Of a stretch of DNA of 49,002 bases, positions 35,135 through 44,174 are shown piece by piece. This stretch comes from Bacteroidota bacterium (lineage in GTDB: Bacteria > Bacteroidota > Bacteroidia > Chitinophagales > UBA10324), in the NCBI GenBank assembly GCA_014190575.1, contig BJGQ01000022.1, forward strand, positions 1-49,002, written 5' to 3'. The translations under genes and the position numbers were made by a program. Below the pieces are notes generated by a model. The model was not told where the DNA came from, ran no database searches, and saw nothing but the letters and a program-made list of their open reading frames with translations. How positions within the stretch are numbered: the first letter of the stretch is position 1; each line of letters starts with the position of its first letter.

Positions 35135-36439
35135 ATGAGCGGCAAAATTTCTATTGATTTTTTAATAAAAGTTTTAAGAAAGGTTTTCCTTTTTCAAAAC
35201 CTGCCTGATCATTTAGTCAAGCAACTTTCCCAAAGTATTAAAACTCAGACATTCCAATCTGATAAAGTTATTATTGAAAAAGGTGATGAAGGAAATGCCA
35301 TGTTTGTTATTATATCAGGCAAAGTAAAAATTCACGATGGAAACGAAGTAGTAGCTGAAATAAATGAAGGTAATTTTTTCGGTGAGATGGCACTGTTGGA
35401 TGGCGAGCCCCGTTCAATGTCAGTTACTACCATTGAACCAACTGTGGTTGCCATAATTACAAGAAATGATTTTTTTAATGTGCTGAATGATTTTCCCGCT
35501 ATTTCAAAAAACATTATTACTCAATTAACCCGTCACTTACGGGCGCAAAATGATGTATTGATTACGCAATGGCGAAGCAAGGAAAAAGAATTAAATGATC
35601 TGGTAGAAAAGCGCACCGAAGAACTGGCAAATAAAAATTCTGAATTGATGCTTGTGCTCGATAATTTAAAACTTTCGCAACAGCAATTAATTCAGCAGGA
35701 AAAACTGGCCTCCCTCGGACAACTTACTGCCGGTATTGCACACGAGATAAAAAATCCGCTCAATTTTGTAAATAATTTTTCATCACTCTCATTAGAACTG
35801 CTTGAAGAATTTAAAGAGATAACTGATGAAACGGAACAAAATGAAATTTTAAAGGATCTAAAAAATAATCTAGAAAAAATAAATAATCACGGCAAACGGG
35901 CTGACAGCATTGTTAAAAATATGCTCAATCACAGCCGAACCCGTAACGACGATAAAATGCCGGCAGATATAAACAAGTTAGCAGAGGAATTTTTGCACTT
36001 GGCTTATCATGGCATGTTCGCAAACAATCCGGATTTCTCCTGTTTTCTGAAAACAAGTTTTGCGAGTGATTTACCAAAAGTTAATATTTTCTCCCAGGAT
36101 ATTTCACGGGTGCTGCTCAATCTTTTTAATAATGCGATGTATGCGGTTAATAAAAGAAAACAATTAGGCCAATCAGGTTATGAACCTTCAGTTTCAGTAA
36201 CCACTTATGCTTCAAACGGATCAGTCTTTGTTGAAGTGAAAGATAACGGAACTGGAATTCCTTCCGATGTAAAAAATAAAATTTTCGAACCTTTCTTCAC
36301 AACCAAACCTACGGGTGAAGGAACCGGATTAGGTCTTTCACTCAGTTATGACATCATTATTCAAAGTCATAACGGAAAATTATCAGTAGAATCCGTTGAA
36401 GGTGAGTACACTTCTTTTATCATTCAAATTCCATTTTAA
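35135..36439 (+). CDS. Sensor histidine kinase with N-terminal cyclic-nucleotide-binding domain
   Basis: The 434-residue product is soluble. Residues about 10-125 form a CRP/CNMP-type domain, including [20 protein letters not shown] and [19 protein letters not shown], with the phosphate-binding Arg retained. A coiled coil follows ([20 protein letters not shown]), then HisKA with the phospho-acceptor His203 in [12 protein letters not shown] and an ATPase with [11 protein letters not shown] (N box), VKDNGTGIP (G1) and [20 protein letters not shown] (F/G2). It would autophosphorylate in response to a bound nucleotide and pass phosphate to the receiver protein encoded 6 bases downstream. The ligand is presumably cAMP or similar, which is inference. 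Confidence 0.9.
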   Translation: MSGKISIDFLIKVLRKVFLFQNLPDHLVKQLSQSIKTQTFQSDKVIIEKGDEGNAMFVIISGKVKIHDGNEVVAEINEGNFFGEMALLDGEPRSMSVTTIEPTVVAIITRNDFFNVLNDFPAISKNIITQLTRHLRAQNDVLITQWRSKEKELNDLVEKRTEELANKNSELMLVLDNLKLSQQQLIQQEKLASLGQLTAGIAHEIKNPLNFVNNFSSLSLELLEEFKEITDETEQNEILKDLKNNLEKINNHGKRADSIVKNMLNHSRTRNDDKMPADINKLAEEFLHLAYHGMFANNPDFSCFLKTSFASDLPKVNIFSQDISRVLLNLFNNAMYAVNKRKQLGQSGYEPSVSVTTYASNGSVFVEVKDNGTGIPSDVKNKIFEPFFTTKPTGEGTGLGLSLSYDIIIQSHNGKLSVESVEGEYTSFIIQIPF

Positions 36440-36445
36440 ATAAAA

Positions 36446-36817
36446 ATGAAAGTATTAATTGTAGATGACGAATTGGATGTTGAACAACTATATCGTCAAC
36501 GATTCAGAAAAGAAATAAAAGCAGGTGAATTGCAAATGATGTTTGCATTTTCAGCAAACGAAGCAATGAGTTTTCTAGCCGAGCTTGCACCAATGGATAT
36601 TGTACTTGTTCTTTCTGATATTAACATGCCGGGCCTTACAGGTTTCGATTTGTTAAAATTCACGAAAGAAAAATATCCGCACTTAAATGTTGTAATGGTT
36701 TCTGCTTACGGCGATGCTGATAATATGAATAAAGCTTCAGCACTTGGCGCATCAGGTTTTCTGGTTAAACCTATTGATTTTGCTTTACTTAAGGAGAAAA
36801 TATTTTCGGGTGGTTAA
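36446..36817 (+). CDS. Receiver-only response regulator, partner of the upstream kinase
   Basis: A 123-residue single receiver domain with Asp7/Asp8 in VLIVDDELDVE, phosphoacceptor Asp58 in LVLSDINMPGL, a Ser in VMVSAYGDAD and Lys in FLVKPID. It is 6 bases after the kinase gene, so it is almost surely the kinase's phosphorylation target. Like the regulator at 11858 it has no output domain and must act by protein contact. About 225 bases of apparently non-coding DNA follow before the next gene. Confidence 0.92.
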   Translation: MKVLIVDDELDVEQLYRQRFRKEIKAGELQMMFAFSANEAMSFLAELAPMDIVLVLSDINMPGLTGFDLLKFTKEKYPHLNVVMVSAYGDADNMNKASALGASGFLVKPIDFALLKEKIFSGG

Positions 36818-37042
36818 TATGAAAGAATATTTTTGACCCTCCAAGTCGATAACCCGTTTTTTATTATCAGAAAAATATTTATTTCAGTACTACAACTTTT
36901 ATATAAAGGCAAGATTCTTGTATAATTATGCGCTCAAAGTTTTTAGGTTACAAAACATTGAATCAGCTTTGTTCTTAACCTTTAGATTTTTCACAACTAC
37001 TACTTGCTTACATTCGCTCACAATAAAATTCATTCAACAACA

Positions 37043-38458
37043 ATGAAGAAATTTACAGCTGTTTTAATCTTACTTGCTTTTTCAATTTCAGGTTTTGCCA
37101 ATGGCGGAAAACCCGGATACCAGATAAAAGGAAACATTAAAGGAATAACAAATGCGGATGTTTACTTGGCCAATTATTATGGCGATAAACAATACCTCAA
37201 AGACACCGCTCATGCTGATGCAACGGGTAATTTTATATTTGAAGGTAAGCCGCTCTTGCCAGGTGGAATTTATTTAGTGGTTACACCTCGAAAAACATAT
37301 TTTGAAATTATTATAGATAAGGAACAAAATTTTTCTTTTGAAACTGATTCACTTGATTTTATTAAAAACATGAAAACTAAAGGATCGATTGATAATGAAT
37401 TATTTTATGGTTATTTAAGAGAAGGAATTATTGTTCAACAGAAAATGGATTCATTAACAAAATCCTTATCCAGTGCAAAAACCAAGCATGATACAACTGC
37501 CATTTATGATAACATGAAAACATGGAATCAACATATAAATGAATATCGAAACCAGTTTATCAAAGATCATCCTGAAACATTTTTAGCAAAACTTTTTAAA
37601 AGCATTCCAGATCCAGAAGTTCCTAAAGCACCAATATTACCAAATGGACGACCTGATTCTATTTGGTCTTATTACTACTATCGAAATCACTATTTAGATA
37701 ATATTGATTTTGGCGATAATCGCATGTTACGCACACCTGTTTTTCATCAAAAATTAGAAAAATTTATCACACAAACAGTTCCTCAAATTCCAGATACAAT
37801 AATTTTTGAAGCTGATAAAATAATTGAACGAGCACGAAAAGATTCGGAGATGTTTAAATATGTTATCTGGTGGGTTACCTATCATTATGAAACCAGTAAG
37901 ATAATGGGATTGGATGCTGTGTTTGTTCACATGGTTGAAAAATATGTTCAAACCGGACAAACCTGGTGGTACGATTCCACTCAAACTGCTAAACTAATTG
38001 ACCGTGCAAAAAAGATTTCGCCAAATTTAATTGGCAATAAAGCGCCGAACCTGAAAATGCTCGACATGTACATGAATCCCATTGACATGAACGAAATAAA
38101 ATCAGACTGGCTCATTATTGTTTTTTGGGATCCAACTTGTGGCCATTGCAAAAAAGAAATACCGAAATTAGATTCCCTATATAAAGAATTGTTACGAGCC
38201 AATGGAGTTGAAGTCTGGGGTGTAAATTTAGAAGGTGATCAAAAAGAATGGATGGATTATGTAAACGAACATCACCTGGAATGGATAAATGTTTGGGATC
38301 CTTACAATCAAAGTAATTTCAGAAAACTTTATGACATCTATTCCACTCCTGTAATTTATATTTTGGATAAAGATCGAAACATTCGTTACAAGAGAATTGA
38401 TGTGGATCAAACCAGAGAATTATTTGAAAAAATTATTTCAGATAAAAAGAAAAAGTAA
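37043..38458 (+). CDS. TlpA-like thioredoxin-fold protein with DUF4369-type N-terminus
   Basis: The ATG at 37043 is chosen since it starts the signal peptide MKKFTAVLILLAFSISGFAN. The 471-residue product has a DUF4369-like beta domain at about 22-120 (YQIKGNIKGITNADVYLANY, FIFEGKPLLPGGIYLVV), a helical middle (DUF5106-like, about 120-320), and a C-terminal TlpA/AhpC-TSA domain of about 140 residues. The redox motif is Cys366-Gly-His-Cys369 in FWDPTCGHCKKEIPKL, and the fold ends with STPVIYILDKDRNIRYKRID with the cis-Pro. It would handle disulfides in the periplasm. Large proteins of this type are frequent in Bacteroidota. It stands apart from its neighbours. Confidence 0.9.
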   Translation: MKKFTAVLILLAFSISGFANGGKPGYQIKGNIKGITNADVYLANYYGDKQYLKDTAHADATGNFIFEGKPLLPGGIYLVVTPRKTYFEIIIDKEQNFSFETDSLDFIKNMKTKGSIDNELFYGYLREGIIVQQKMDSLTKSLSSAKTKHDTTAIYDNMKTWNQHINEYRNQFIKDHPETFLAKLFKSIPDPEVPKAPILPNGRPDSIWSYYYYRNHYLDNIDFGDNRMLRTPVFHQKLEKFITQTVPQIPDTIIFEADKIIERARKDSEMFKYVIWWVTYHYETSKIMGLDAVFVHMVEKYVQTGQTWWYDSTQTAKLIDRAKKISPNLIGNKAPNLKMLDMYMNPIDMNEIKSDWLIIVFWDPTCGHCKKEIPKLDSLYKELLRANGVEVWGVNLEGDQKEWMDYVNEHHLEWINVWDPYNQSNFRKLYDIYSTPVIYILDKDRNIRYKRIDVDQTRELFEKIISDKKKK

Positions 38459-38505
38459 AGCAGTAGCCCTTCTGATTATTTTAGCACCCTCAAAAAAATA
38501 AATTG

Positions 38506-39024
38506 ATGAAACCAAACAATCGAATACTGATTATTGTGCTGATGATAATTGGTGCTGCTGCTTGTCGCTTAATTACTAATTACTTGCACCTTTGGAACTT
38601 CACTCCTATTGCTGCCATTGGTTTATTTGCCGGTGCAACTTTAAAGGATAAAAAACTTTCGTTCCTTGTTCCATTAGTTGCCATGTTTTTAACTGATATT
38701 ATTCTTGGTTTACACAGTGGCTTATTTATTATTTATTTCTGCATGGCACTGATAACAATTATTGGAATTTGGCTGGAGAAAAGACAAACTGTATTAAACA
38801 TTCTTAGAGCTTCGCTTTTATCTTCAGTTTTATTTTACATTCTCACTAACTTTTTTGTTTGGTTTCAGAACCCCTTACATGCACAAAACATTCAAGGATT
38901 AATTTCTTGTTATACAATCGCCATTCCTTTCTTTGGAAATACTGTTGCCGGCGATTTATTTTTCAGTGGAGCATTATTTGGTGGATATGCTTTAATCAAA
39001 AGCAGAAATACTATTACATCTTAA
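38506..39024 (+). CDS. DUF6580 integral membrane protein, possible small-molecule transporter
   Basis: The ATG at 38506 is used (a TTG precedes it). The 172-residue product is nearly all membrane: about five helices, including ILIIVLMIIGAAACRLITNY, FTPIAAIGLFAGATL, FLVPLVAMFLTDIILGLHSG and TVAGDLFFSGALFGGYALI. The NFTP and FLTDIILGLH motifs are hallmarks of the DUF6580 family, which resembles ECF-transporter substrate-binding (S) components. A vitamin- or metal-uptake role is therefore guessed; no energising ATPase genes are next to it. A strong terminator follows. Confidence 0.83.
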   Translation: MKPNNRILIIVLMIIGAAACRLITNYLHLWNFTPIAAIGLFAGATLKDKKLSFLVPLVAMFLTDIILGLHSGLFIIYFCMALITIIGIWLEKRQTVLNILRASLLSSVLFYILTNFFVWFQNPLHAQNIQGLISCYTIAIPFFGNTVAGDLFFSGALFGGYALIKSRNTITS

Positions 39025-39047
39025 ACTCATAAATTGAAAATTCCATC

Positions 39048-39081
39048 AGCCATGTTCACCTTTGAACATGGCTTTTTTTTT
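39048..39081 (+). terminator. Strong intrinsic terminator
   Basis: AGCCATGTTCA (39048-39058) pairs perfectly with TGAACATGGCT (39063-39073) and is followed by eight Ts. It ends the DUF6580 transcript and separates it from the aspartate kinase gene. The A-rich and T-rich flanks may let it work both ways. Confidence 0.92.
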
Positions 39082-39154
39082 AATTTTTATTGTAAAAAAA
39101 TAGTAGCGTAAATCATTATGATGAAAACTATTTTCGCCTTCATTAAAAGAAGAA

Positions 39155-40417
39155 ATGAAAGTATTTAAATTCGGTGGTGCAAGCATAAAAGATGCGGATG
39201 GTTTCAGAAATGTGAAACGGATATTGGAATTTTATAAGCAGGATGAATTAGTGTTAATTGTTTCTGCACTCGGAAAAACTACAAATGCACTCGAACAAAT
39301 TGCAAAAGCCTACATCAATAAAACCGGTGATGCAATCGGATTGCTGAATAAACTTCGTGCGCATCATTTTGAAATTTTGTCTTCACTCGTTCCTAAAAAT
39401 CATTCTGCTTTTGATGAACTGAATAATTCGTTTTTGGAGATTGACTGGATACTGGAAGATGAACCTTCTGATAGTTACGATTATGTATATGACCAGATAG
39501 TTTCGATTGGTGAAATGGCGAGTACAAAAATGCTCGCAGCTTTCTTAAATGAAAACGGATTGAAAGTTCAGTGGAAGGATGCACGCGACTTTATAAAAAC
39601 AGATAACAATTACAGAGAAGGAAAAATTGATTGGGATAAAACAGAAAGCAACTGCACAGAAAAAATTCCCGCCATTTTAAAGCAAGAATGGATGCTTACG
39701 CAGGGTTTTATTGGAGGCACTTCAGAAAACCTGACCACCACTCTCGGGCGTGAAGGTTCTGATTACTCGGCTGCTGTGATTGCTTATTGCACGAATGCAG
39801 AAAGTGTTACGATTTGGAAGGATGTGCCCGGCGTATTAAATGCCGACCCTCGATATTTTACTGACCCGAAAAAAATTGATGAACTCTCGTACAAGGAAGC
39901 CATTGAAATGACCTTTTATGGTGCCACGGTTATTCACCCGAAAACCATGAAGCCATTACAGAATAAAAATATTCCGTTGTATGTAAAATCATTTTTATAT
40001 CCTGAACTGGAAGGAACAGTTATCAGAGAAAATGTGATGAGTGAAAATGTAATTCCTGTTTTGGTTTTAAAGACGGACCAAATTTTGATTTCAGTTTCGC
40101 CGAAAGATTTTTCGTTTATGGATGAAGAAAATCTTGAAAACATTTTCAACCTGATGGTGAAGCACCGGGTGCATTTTAACATGATGCAGAATGCTGCCAT
40201 CAGTTTTTCATTCTGTGCCGATCATATTCCGCAGCGCATAAATCCGTTTCTCGAAGAGCTTTCTTCTCAGTATAAAATATTAACCAACGATGGATTGCAA
40301 TTGCTAACCATTCGCCATTACAACGATGAGGTTGTGCAACAGCAAACTGCTAACCGCAAAATATTATTGGAGCAGAAAACGAGGCAGACTATTCAGATGG
40401 TAATTGAAATTATATAA
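39155..40417 (+). CDS. lysC: Aspartate kinase
   Basis: A 420-residue enzyme phosphorylating aspartate at the head of the lysine, threonine and methionine pathways. It starts with VFKFGGASIKDADGFRNVKR (the K-F-G-G-[AT]-S motif), has LIVSALGKTTNALEQIAKAY, a substrate-binding GFIGGTSENLTTTLGREGSD, the ATP-site VTIWKDVPGVLNADPRYFTD and YGATVIHPKTMKPLQNKNIP. The C-terminal 120 residues are ACT-like (VLVLKTDQILISVSPKDFSF), probably the allosteric site. The length is slightly short of the usual 440. It is monofunctional, not fused to homoserine dehydrogenase. It stands alone between a terminator and the converging ribBA gene. Confidence 0.93.
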   Translation: MKVFKFGGASIKDADGFRNVKRILEFYKQDELVLIVSALGKTTNALEQIAKAYINKTGDAIGLLNKLRAHHFEILSSLVPKNHSAFDELNNSFLEIDWILEDEPSDSYDYVYDQIVSIGEMASTKMLAAFLNENGLKVQWKDARDFIKTDNNYREGKIDWDKTESNCTEKIPAILKQEWMLTQGFIGGTSENLTTTLGREGSDYSAAVIAYCTNAESVTIWKDVPGVLNADPRYFTDPKKIDELSYKEAIEMTFYGATVIHPKTMKPLQNKNIPLYVKSFLYPELEGTVIRENVMSENVIPVLVLKTDQILISVSPKDFSFMDEENLENIFNLMVKHRVHFNMMQNAAISFSFCADHIPQRINPFLEELSSQYKILTNDGLQLLTIRHYNDEVVQQQTANRKILLEQKTRQTIQMVIEII

Positions 40418-40463
40418 TCATAAATAGAAAATGAAAAGGATTAGAATTGCAAATTCAGAATAA

Positions 40464-41663
40464 TCACATAGCGAAATCGTGTCCCATTTTATCGCGCTTG
40501 GTTTTTAAGTAGCGCTCGTTGTGCGGATTTATATGCATGCGGATAGGAACATTTTCTACAATCTCTAATCCATAACCTTTCAGTCCCGCGCGTTTCTTCG
40601 GGTTGTTGGTCATGAGTTTTATTTTTTGCACGCCGAGGTCGCGCAATATCTGCGCACCAATTCCATAATCGCGGGCATCCATATCAAAACCCAATTCCAG
40701 ATTTGCTTCCACTGTATCCATTCCTTCTTCCTGCAGTTTGTATGCTTTCAGTTTATTCAGCAACCCAATTCCTCTGCCTTCCTGATTCATGTACAACACC
40801 ACACCGCTTCCTTCTTCTTCCACCATCTGCATGGCATCGTGTAGCTGACCACCGCAATCGCAACGACTCGAACCAAACACATCGCCCGTTAAACAACACG
40901 AATGCACACGCACCAAAACAGGCTGGTTCTTTTTCCACTCTCCTTTTACCAATGCGAGATGCACCTGCGATGAATCGGTTTGTGAGTAAGCATGCAGTTT
41001 AAAATTTCCCCATTCAGTTGGCATGTCAACCTCCACTTCACGGCGAATCATGCTATCGTTTTTCAACCGGTACTCAATCAAATCTTTTATTGTAATGAGT
41101 TTAAGGTCGTGCTCTTTTGCCACTTTTATTAATTGAGGCAGGCGCGCCATTGTTCCATCGTCGTTCATGATTTCGACAAGAACAGCTGCTTCTTCAAAAC
41201 CTGAAAGTCGTGCAAGATCAATGCAAGCTTCAGTATGACCGGCTCTGCGCAACACGCCACCGTTGCGTGCTTTGAGCGGGAAAATATGTCCGGGCCTTCC
41301 GAGTTCTTCGGGTTTTGTATTTGGATTGATGAATGATAAAACTGTTTTGCTTCTGTCGTGCGCGCTGATTCCGGTGGTGCAACCATGTCCTAGTAAATCA
41401 ACCGATACAGTAAATGGAGTTTGATGCAGCGCCGTGTTATCGCTCACCATCATTTTTAAATTCAGTTCTTCGCAACGAGCTTCAGTCAATGGTGCGCATA
41501 TTAATCCGCGACCAAACTTCGACATGAAATTTATTATTTCAGGTGTTGCATTCCGTGCTGCAGTTACAAAGTCGCCTTCGTTTTCGCGGTCTTCATCGTC
41601 CACGACAATTACTAATTTTCCATTGCGGATATCTTGGAGTGCTTCTTCTATTTTATTAAACAT
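40464..41663 (-). CDS. ribBA: Bifunctional DHBP synthase / GTP cyclohydrolase II
   Basis: A 399-residue enzyme for two early steps of riboflavin synthesis. Residues 1-200 are 3,4-dihydroxy-2-butanone-4-phosphate synthase ([26 protein letters not shown]-like [44 protein letters not shown]). Residues about 205-399 are GTP cyclohydrolase II, with zinc ligands in [20 protein letters not shown], and [21 protein letters not shown] Cys replaces the common Glu before the first zinc Cys (HSCCLTGD), a mild variation. It is 4 bases from the glycosyltransferase gene on the same strand, so co-transcription is likely. No riboflavin (FMN) riboswitch was recognised upstream. Confidence 0.96.
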   Translation of the reverse strand: MFNKIEEALQDIRNGKLVIVVDDEDRENEGDFVTAARNATPEIINFMSKFGRGLICAPLTEARCEELNLKMMVSDNTALHQTPFTVSVDLLGHGCTTGISAHDRSKTVLSFINPNTKPEELGRPGHIFPLKARNGGVLRRAGHTEACIDLARLSGFEEAAVLVEIMNDDGTMARLPQLIKVAKEHDLKLITIKDLIEYRLKNDSMIRREVEVDMPTEWGNFKLHAYSQTDSSQVHLALVKGEWKKNQPVLVRVHSCCLTGDVFGSSRCDCGGQLHDAMQMVEEEGSGVVLYMNQEGRGIGLLNKLKAYKLQEEGMDTVEANLELGFDMDARDYGIGAQILRDLGVQKIKLMTNNPKKRAGLKGYGLEIVENVPIRMHINPHNERYLKTKRDKMGHDFAM

Positions 41664-41667
41664 CGTT

Positions 41668-42900
41668 TTATCTTTTTGTTGGAGTCCAAGCTCCTGATTT
41701 TATTCCTTTTATGAATCTGAACCAACCAGTAAGCAAGGCAAAATTCATGGCGTAAAAATAGGCGATGAACTTCCAACCTGAATTTTTAAAACCCGATTTT
41801 TCCAATCCCAATTCAATTAATGGTGAAAGCAAAAAAAGTGATTGTATCACGACTAAAATTTTATAAAGAATAGTTCCATTTAAAATTACCAATGGAAAAG
41901 TAAACAGAAACGCAAGTACTATAAAAAAAGGTCCAAGCCATCTCAATACTTTGTGAGAGAAAAAACAAAATGAAGTTGAGTTGAACCGCAACAATAAATT
42001 TTCGAAATGAATGAGATTTTGAAAATTGCCTGCTGAAATTCGCGCTTTGCGTTTGTACTCCTGTTTCCAGTCTTCGGAAACTTCTTCGTACGCAATGGCA
42101 TCGGGGTCGGCAATGGATTTAAAATTTTGTTTTAACACATTCATGCAGATAAAAAAATCATCCACCAGAAAATTTTCAGGAATTAGTTGATACAGGTTTT
42201 TCCGTAAAGCATAAAAACCACCAAAAGGACCAATCATACTCCCGAAATTTTTTCCTTCCAGAAATTTTATTCTGTTCTCGCGACTGATGTATGTTTTTTC
42301 CTGAATGGAAATTCCTTTGCCACTTGCTTTATTAATGATGTTGCCACCAACCAAACCAATTGTTGAATCGTTGAAGTGAGCAACCAATTTTTTTATTGCA
42401 TCCTTTTCAAATAAAATATTTGCATCAGTGAGCAGAATGATTTCGCCTGTTGCTTCTTTCACTAAATCATTTAACACGGCAGGTTTGCCGCGGCGGGCTT
42501 CAAAATTTCGGGTTTTGAATTCAAAGCGCTTGTCATCCTGAGCTTGTCGAAGGATGTTGGCATCAACGGGAATCACACTCTTCGACAAGCTCAGAGTGAC
42601 AGCATTTATTATTCCGCTTGTTGAATCGGAAGAACAATCGTTTCCAATAATTATTTCCAGTTTGTTTTTTGGATAATCACATTCGAAAATATTTTTAATT
42701 TTTTCTTCAATAACTTTTTCTTCGTTGAAAACCGATATAAGAATACTGACAGTTGGATATTGAATACTTGAAGTTGTAAATTGTTTACTTTTTCTATTTG
42801 TTGAAATGACTTCCAAAATCAATGGATATAAAACATACGAATAAAAAAGCAGCCCAACCGGAATCCAGAATATAAGTTGGAAGAATTGGTAACTACTCAT
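41668..42900 (-). CDS. Membrane glycosyltransferase, family 2, carrying a repeat insertion
   Basis: A 410-residue enzyme with an N-terminal membrane helix ([19 protein letters not shown]), a GT-A catalytic domain ([60 protein letters not shown]) and C-terminal helices. Residues about 100-123 ([20 protein letters not shown], then QDD) come from the hairpin repeat at 42531-42601 and interrupt the loop between the GNDCSSD strand and RRGK. The frame is kept, so the protein is probably still made. It adds sugars to a lipid or polymer at the inner membrane; donor and acceptor are unknown. Its ATG overlaps the next gene's stop (ATGA, 42897-42900). Confidence 0.87.
   Translation of the reverse strand: MSSYQFFQLIFWIPVGLLFYSYVLYPLILEVISTNRKSKQFTTSSIQYPTVSILISVFNEEKVIEEKIKNIFECDYPKNKLEIIIGNDCSSDSTSGIINAVTLSLSKSVIPVDANILRQAQDDKRFEFKTRNFEARRGKPAVLNDLVKEATGEIILLTDANILFEKDAIKKLVAHFNDSTIGLVGGNIINKASGKGISIQEKTYISRENRIKFLEGKNFGSMIGPFGGFYALRKNLYQLIPENFLVDDFFICMNVLKQNFKSIADPDAIAYEEVSEDWKQEYKRKARISAGNFQNLIHFENLLLRFNSTSFCFFSHKVLRWLGPFFIVLAFLFTFPLVILNGTILYKILVVIQSLFLLSPLIELGLEKSGFKNSGWKFIAYFYAMNFALLTGWFRFIKGIKSGAWTPTKR
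42531..42601. repeat. Paired REP-like hairpin repeats inside a glycosyltransferase gene
   Basis: Two 26-base arms lie head to head. Arm 1 (42531-42556) contains CATCCT-GAGCTTGTCGA-AGGATG; arm 2 (42576-42601) contains CACTCT-TCGACAAGCTC-AGAGTG. Each is itself a hairpin, and they are near-reverse complements of each other. Stem bases differ between arms but stay complementary. The same element is at 6934. The arms read as LSLSK and RQAQDDK in the protein, a known signature of such repeats. Confidence 0.85.
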
Positions 42901-44108
42901 GCTTTTACAATTTCAGCATAAAAATTTAATAACTCTCCAACCAAAACACGGTAATCAAATTTTTGTTCAGCCAATTTTCTTGCTTCTGTTTCAAAACTAT
43001 TTCTCAGTTCTGCATTTGATAATAATTGAATCACATAGTTGGAAAACTCAGCAGCTTCATCAGCTATAAAAATATTCTTCCCGTTCTCAACCGGTAAACC
43101 TTCTGCACCTATTGTAGTTGAAACAATCGCCTTTCCGAACGACATACCTTCCATCAGCTTCACTCTTATTCCGCTACCAACATGCAAAGGGCAAATCATT
43201 ACCTGCTTCGATTGAATAAAAGAGGAGGCATTTTCCACCTCTCCGATCATCACTACCTTTTTTATTTTCTTCTGTTTCCATTCATCCGGAAAATTTCTTC
43301 CCGCCAAATACAATTTTGCTTCAGGAATTTCTTTTTGAATTGTTGGCCAACAGTTTTCAATAAACCATTCCAACCCCAAAATATTTGGTCGCCAATCCAT
43401 GCTGCCGATGTGAAAAACAGAATAAGCCTCACCCCTATTCCCTCTCCCAAGGATAGGGGAATTGTCGCTACCGATTTCGACACCATGTTCACAGGTGTGA
43501 ACAGGAATTTTGCAACCAAGATTCTTAAATGTTTCTGCATCGCGATTGCTAACAGGAACAATTGCATCATACTGATTGAGCATATTCAACTCAAATTGTT
43601 TCATGCGCTTTGCCATCAAAAGCAAATATTTTTTCTTCAGCCATGAACCTGATTTTGCTTCGCGCTCCCATATTTCATGTTCAACATTTTGAGTGCGCAA
43701 TACAATTTTAGCGTTCGAATATTTGCGAATAACCGGTACATACTGCGAAAGGTAAACACCTTCCAATTGCACCAAATCAAAATTTTGTTTTTGCAACAAT
43801 TGAATCAATTGATTTTCATATTCAACAGAATAAAAACGCTCGATGTTGTAACACCTTTTGCTAAATAGGTTAAGAAACATTTTTCCAAAGTGAACATTCG
43901 TATTTACATCAACACTTTTTATATCAGCAACATTTTTCCAATCATTCGGTACTAACGCCGGATGGCTGAAATGTTTGCGTGTGTTCATTGCAAGAATAGT
44001 CACCTGATGGTGGTGATAATGAAACCCTTTTGAATACATCCATATTCCAATCACCTCGCCATCTTTCGGCGGGTAAGGAAACTTTTTACAGAGTTGTAGG
44101 ATGTTCAT
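42897..44108 (-). CDS. Glycosyltransferase, GT-B fold (family 1/4-like), carrying a repeat insertion
   Basis: The ATG at 44108 (MNILQLCKKFPYPPKDGEVI) is the true start, giving 403 residues; longer readings add 116 residues of unrelated frame that overlaps the divergent gene. The N-terminal Rossmann half is followed by DLVQLEGVYLSQYVPVIRKY and RTQNVEHEIWEREAKSG. The C-terminal half has VFHIGSMDWRPNILGLEWFI, GEVENASSFIQSKQVMICPL and HVGSGIRVKLMEGMSFGKAI, the donor-binding EGM...G motif. Between GVEIG and VFHIG the segment SDNSPILGRGNRGEAYS is encoded partly by a second kind of hairpin repeat (43428-43460). It shares an ATGA overlap with the GT2 gene, so they act together in building a glycan. 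Confidence 0.87.
   Translation of the reverse strand: MNILQLCKKFPYPPKDGEVIGIWMYSKGFHYHHHQVTILAMNTRKHFSHPALVPNDWKNVADIKSVDVNTNVHFGKMFLNLFSKRCYNIERFYSVEYENQLIQLLQKQNFDLVQLEGVYLSQYVPVIRKYSNAKIVLRTQNVEHEIWEREAKSGSWLKKKYLLLMAKRMKQFELNMLNQYDAIVPVSNRDAETFKNLGCKIPVHTCEHGVEIGSDNSPILGRGNRGEAYSVFHIGSMDWRPNILGLEWFIENCWPTIQKEIPEAKLYLAGRNFPDEWKQKKIKKVVMIGEVENASSFIQSKQVMICPLHVGSGIRVKLMEGMSFGKAIVSTTIGAEGLPVENGKNIFIADEAAEFSNYVIQLLSNAELRNSFETEARKLAEQKFDYRVLVGELLNFYAEIVKA
43428..43460. repeat. GC-rich hairpin repeat inside a glycosyltransferase gene
   Basis: CCCCTAT (43432-43438) pairs perfectly with ATAGGGG (43453-43459) around TCCCTCTCCCAAGG, giving the sequence CCTCACCCCTATTCCCTCTC and onward. This matches the general form of dispersed 'CTCTCCC...GGGTGAGG' repeats known in many bacterial genomes. 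It encodes ILGRGNRGEA in the protein, atypical for the family. Confidence 0.65.
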
Positions 44109-44120
44109 TCGACGGCGAAT

Positions 44121-44152
44121 GTAATTTGATGATTTGGTAATTTGATGATTTG
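44121..44152. repeat. 16-base tandem repeat in the divergent promoter region
   Basis: GTAATTTGATGATTTG occurs twice in direct succession (44121-44136, 44137-44152), then a third, decayed unit ATAATTTGAAGATGAA. It fills the 66-base gap between the GT-B gene start (44108) and the GT2 gene start (44175). It could hold promoters or be a slipping element that changes spacing. Confidence 0.75.
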
Positions 44153-44174
44153 ATAATTTGAAGATGAAATACAA

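Noticed and set aside
41664-41760. FMN riboswitch before ribBA
   Set aside because: Only 4 bases separate ribBA from the glycosyltransferase gene and no RFN-element motif is present.
42531-42601. Intrinsic terminator
   Set aside because: It is inside an intact reading frame, lacks a T-run and recurs elsewhere as a dispersed repeat.
44121-44168. Possible CRISPR array
   Set aside because: The repeats are directly joined without spacers and only two to three copies exist.
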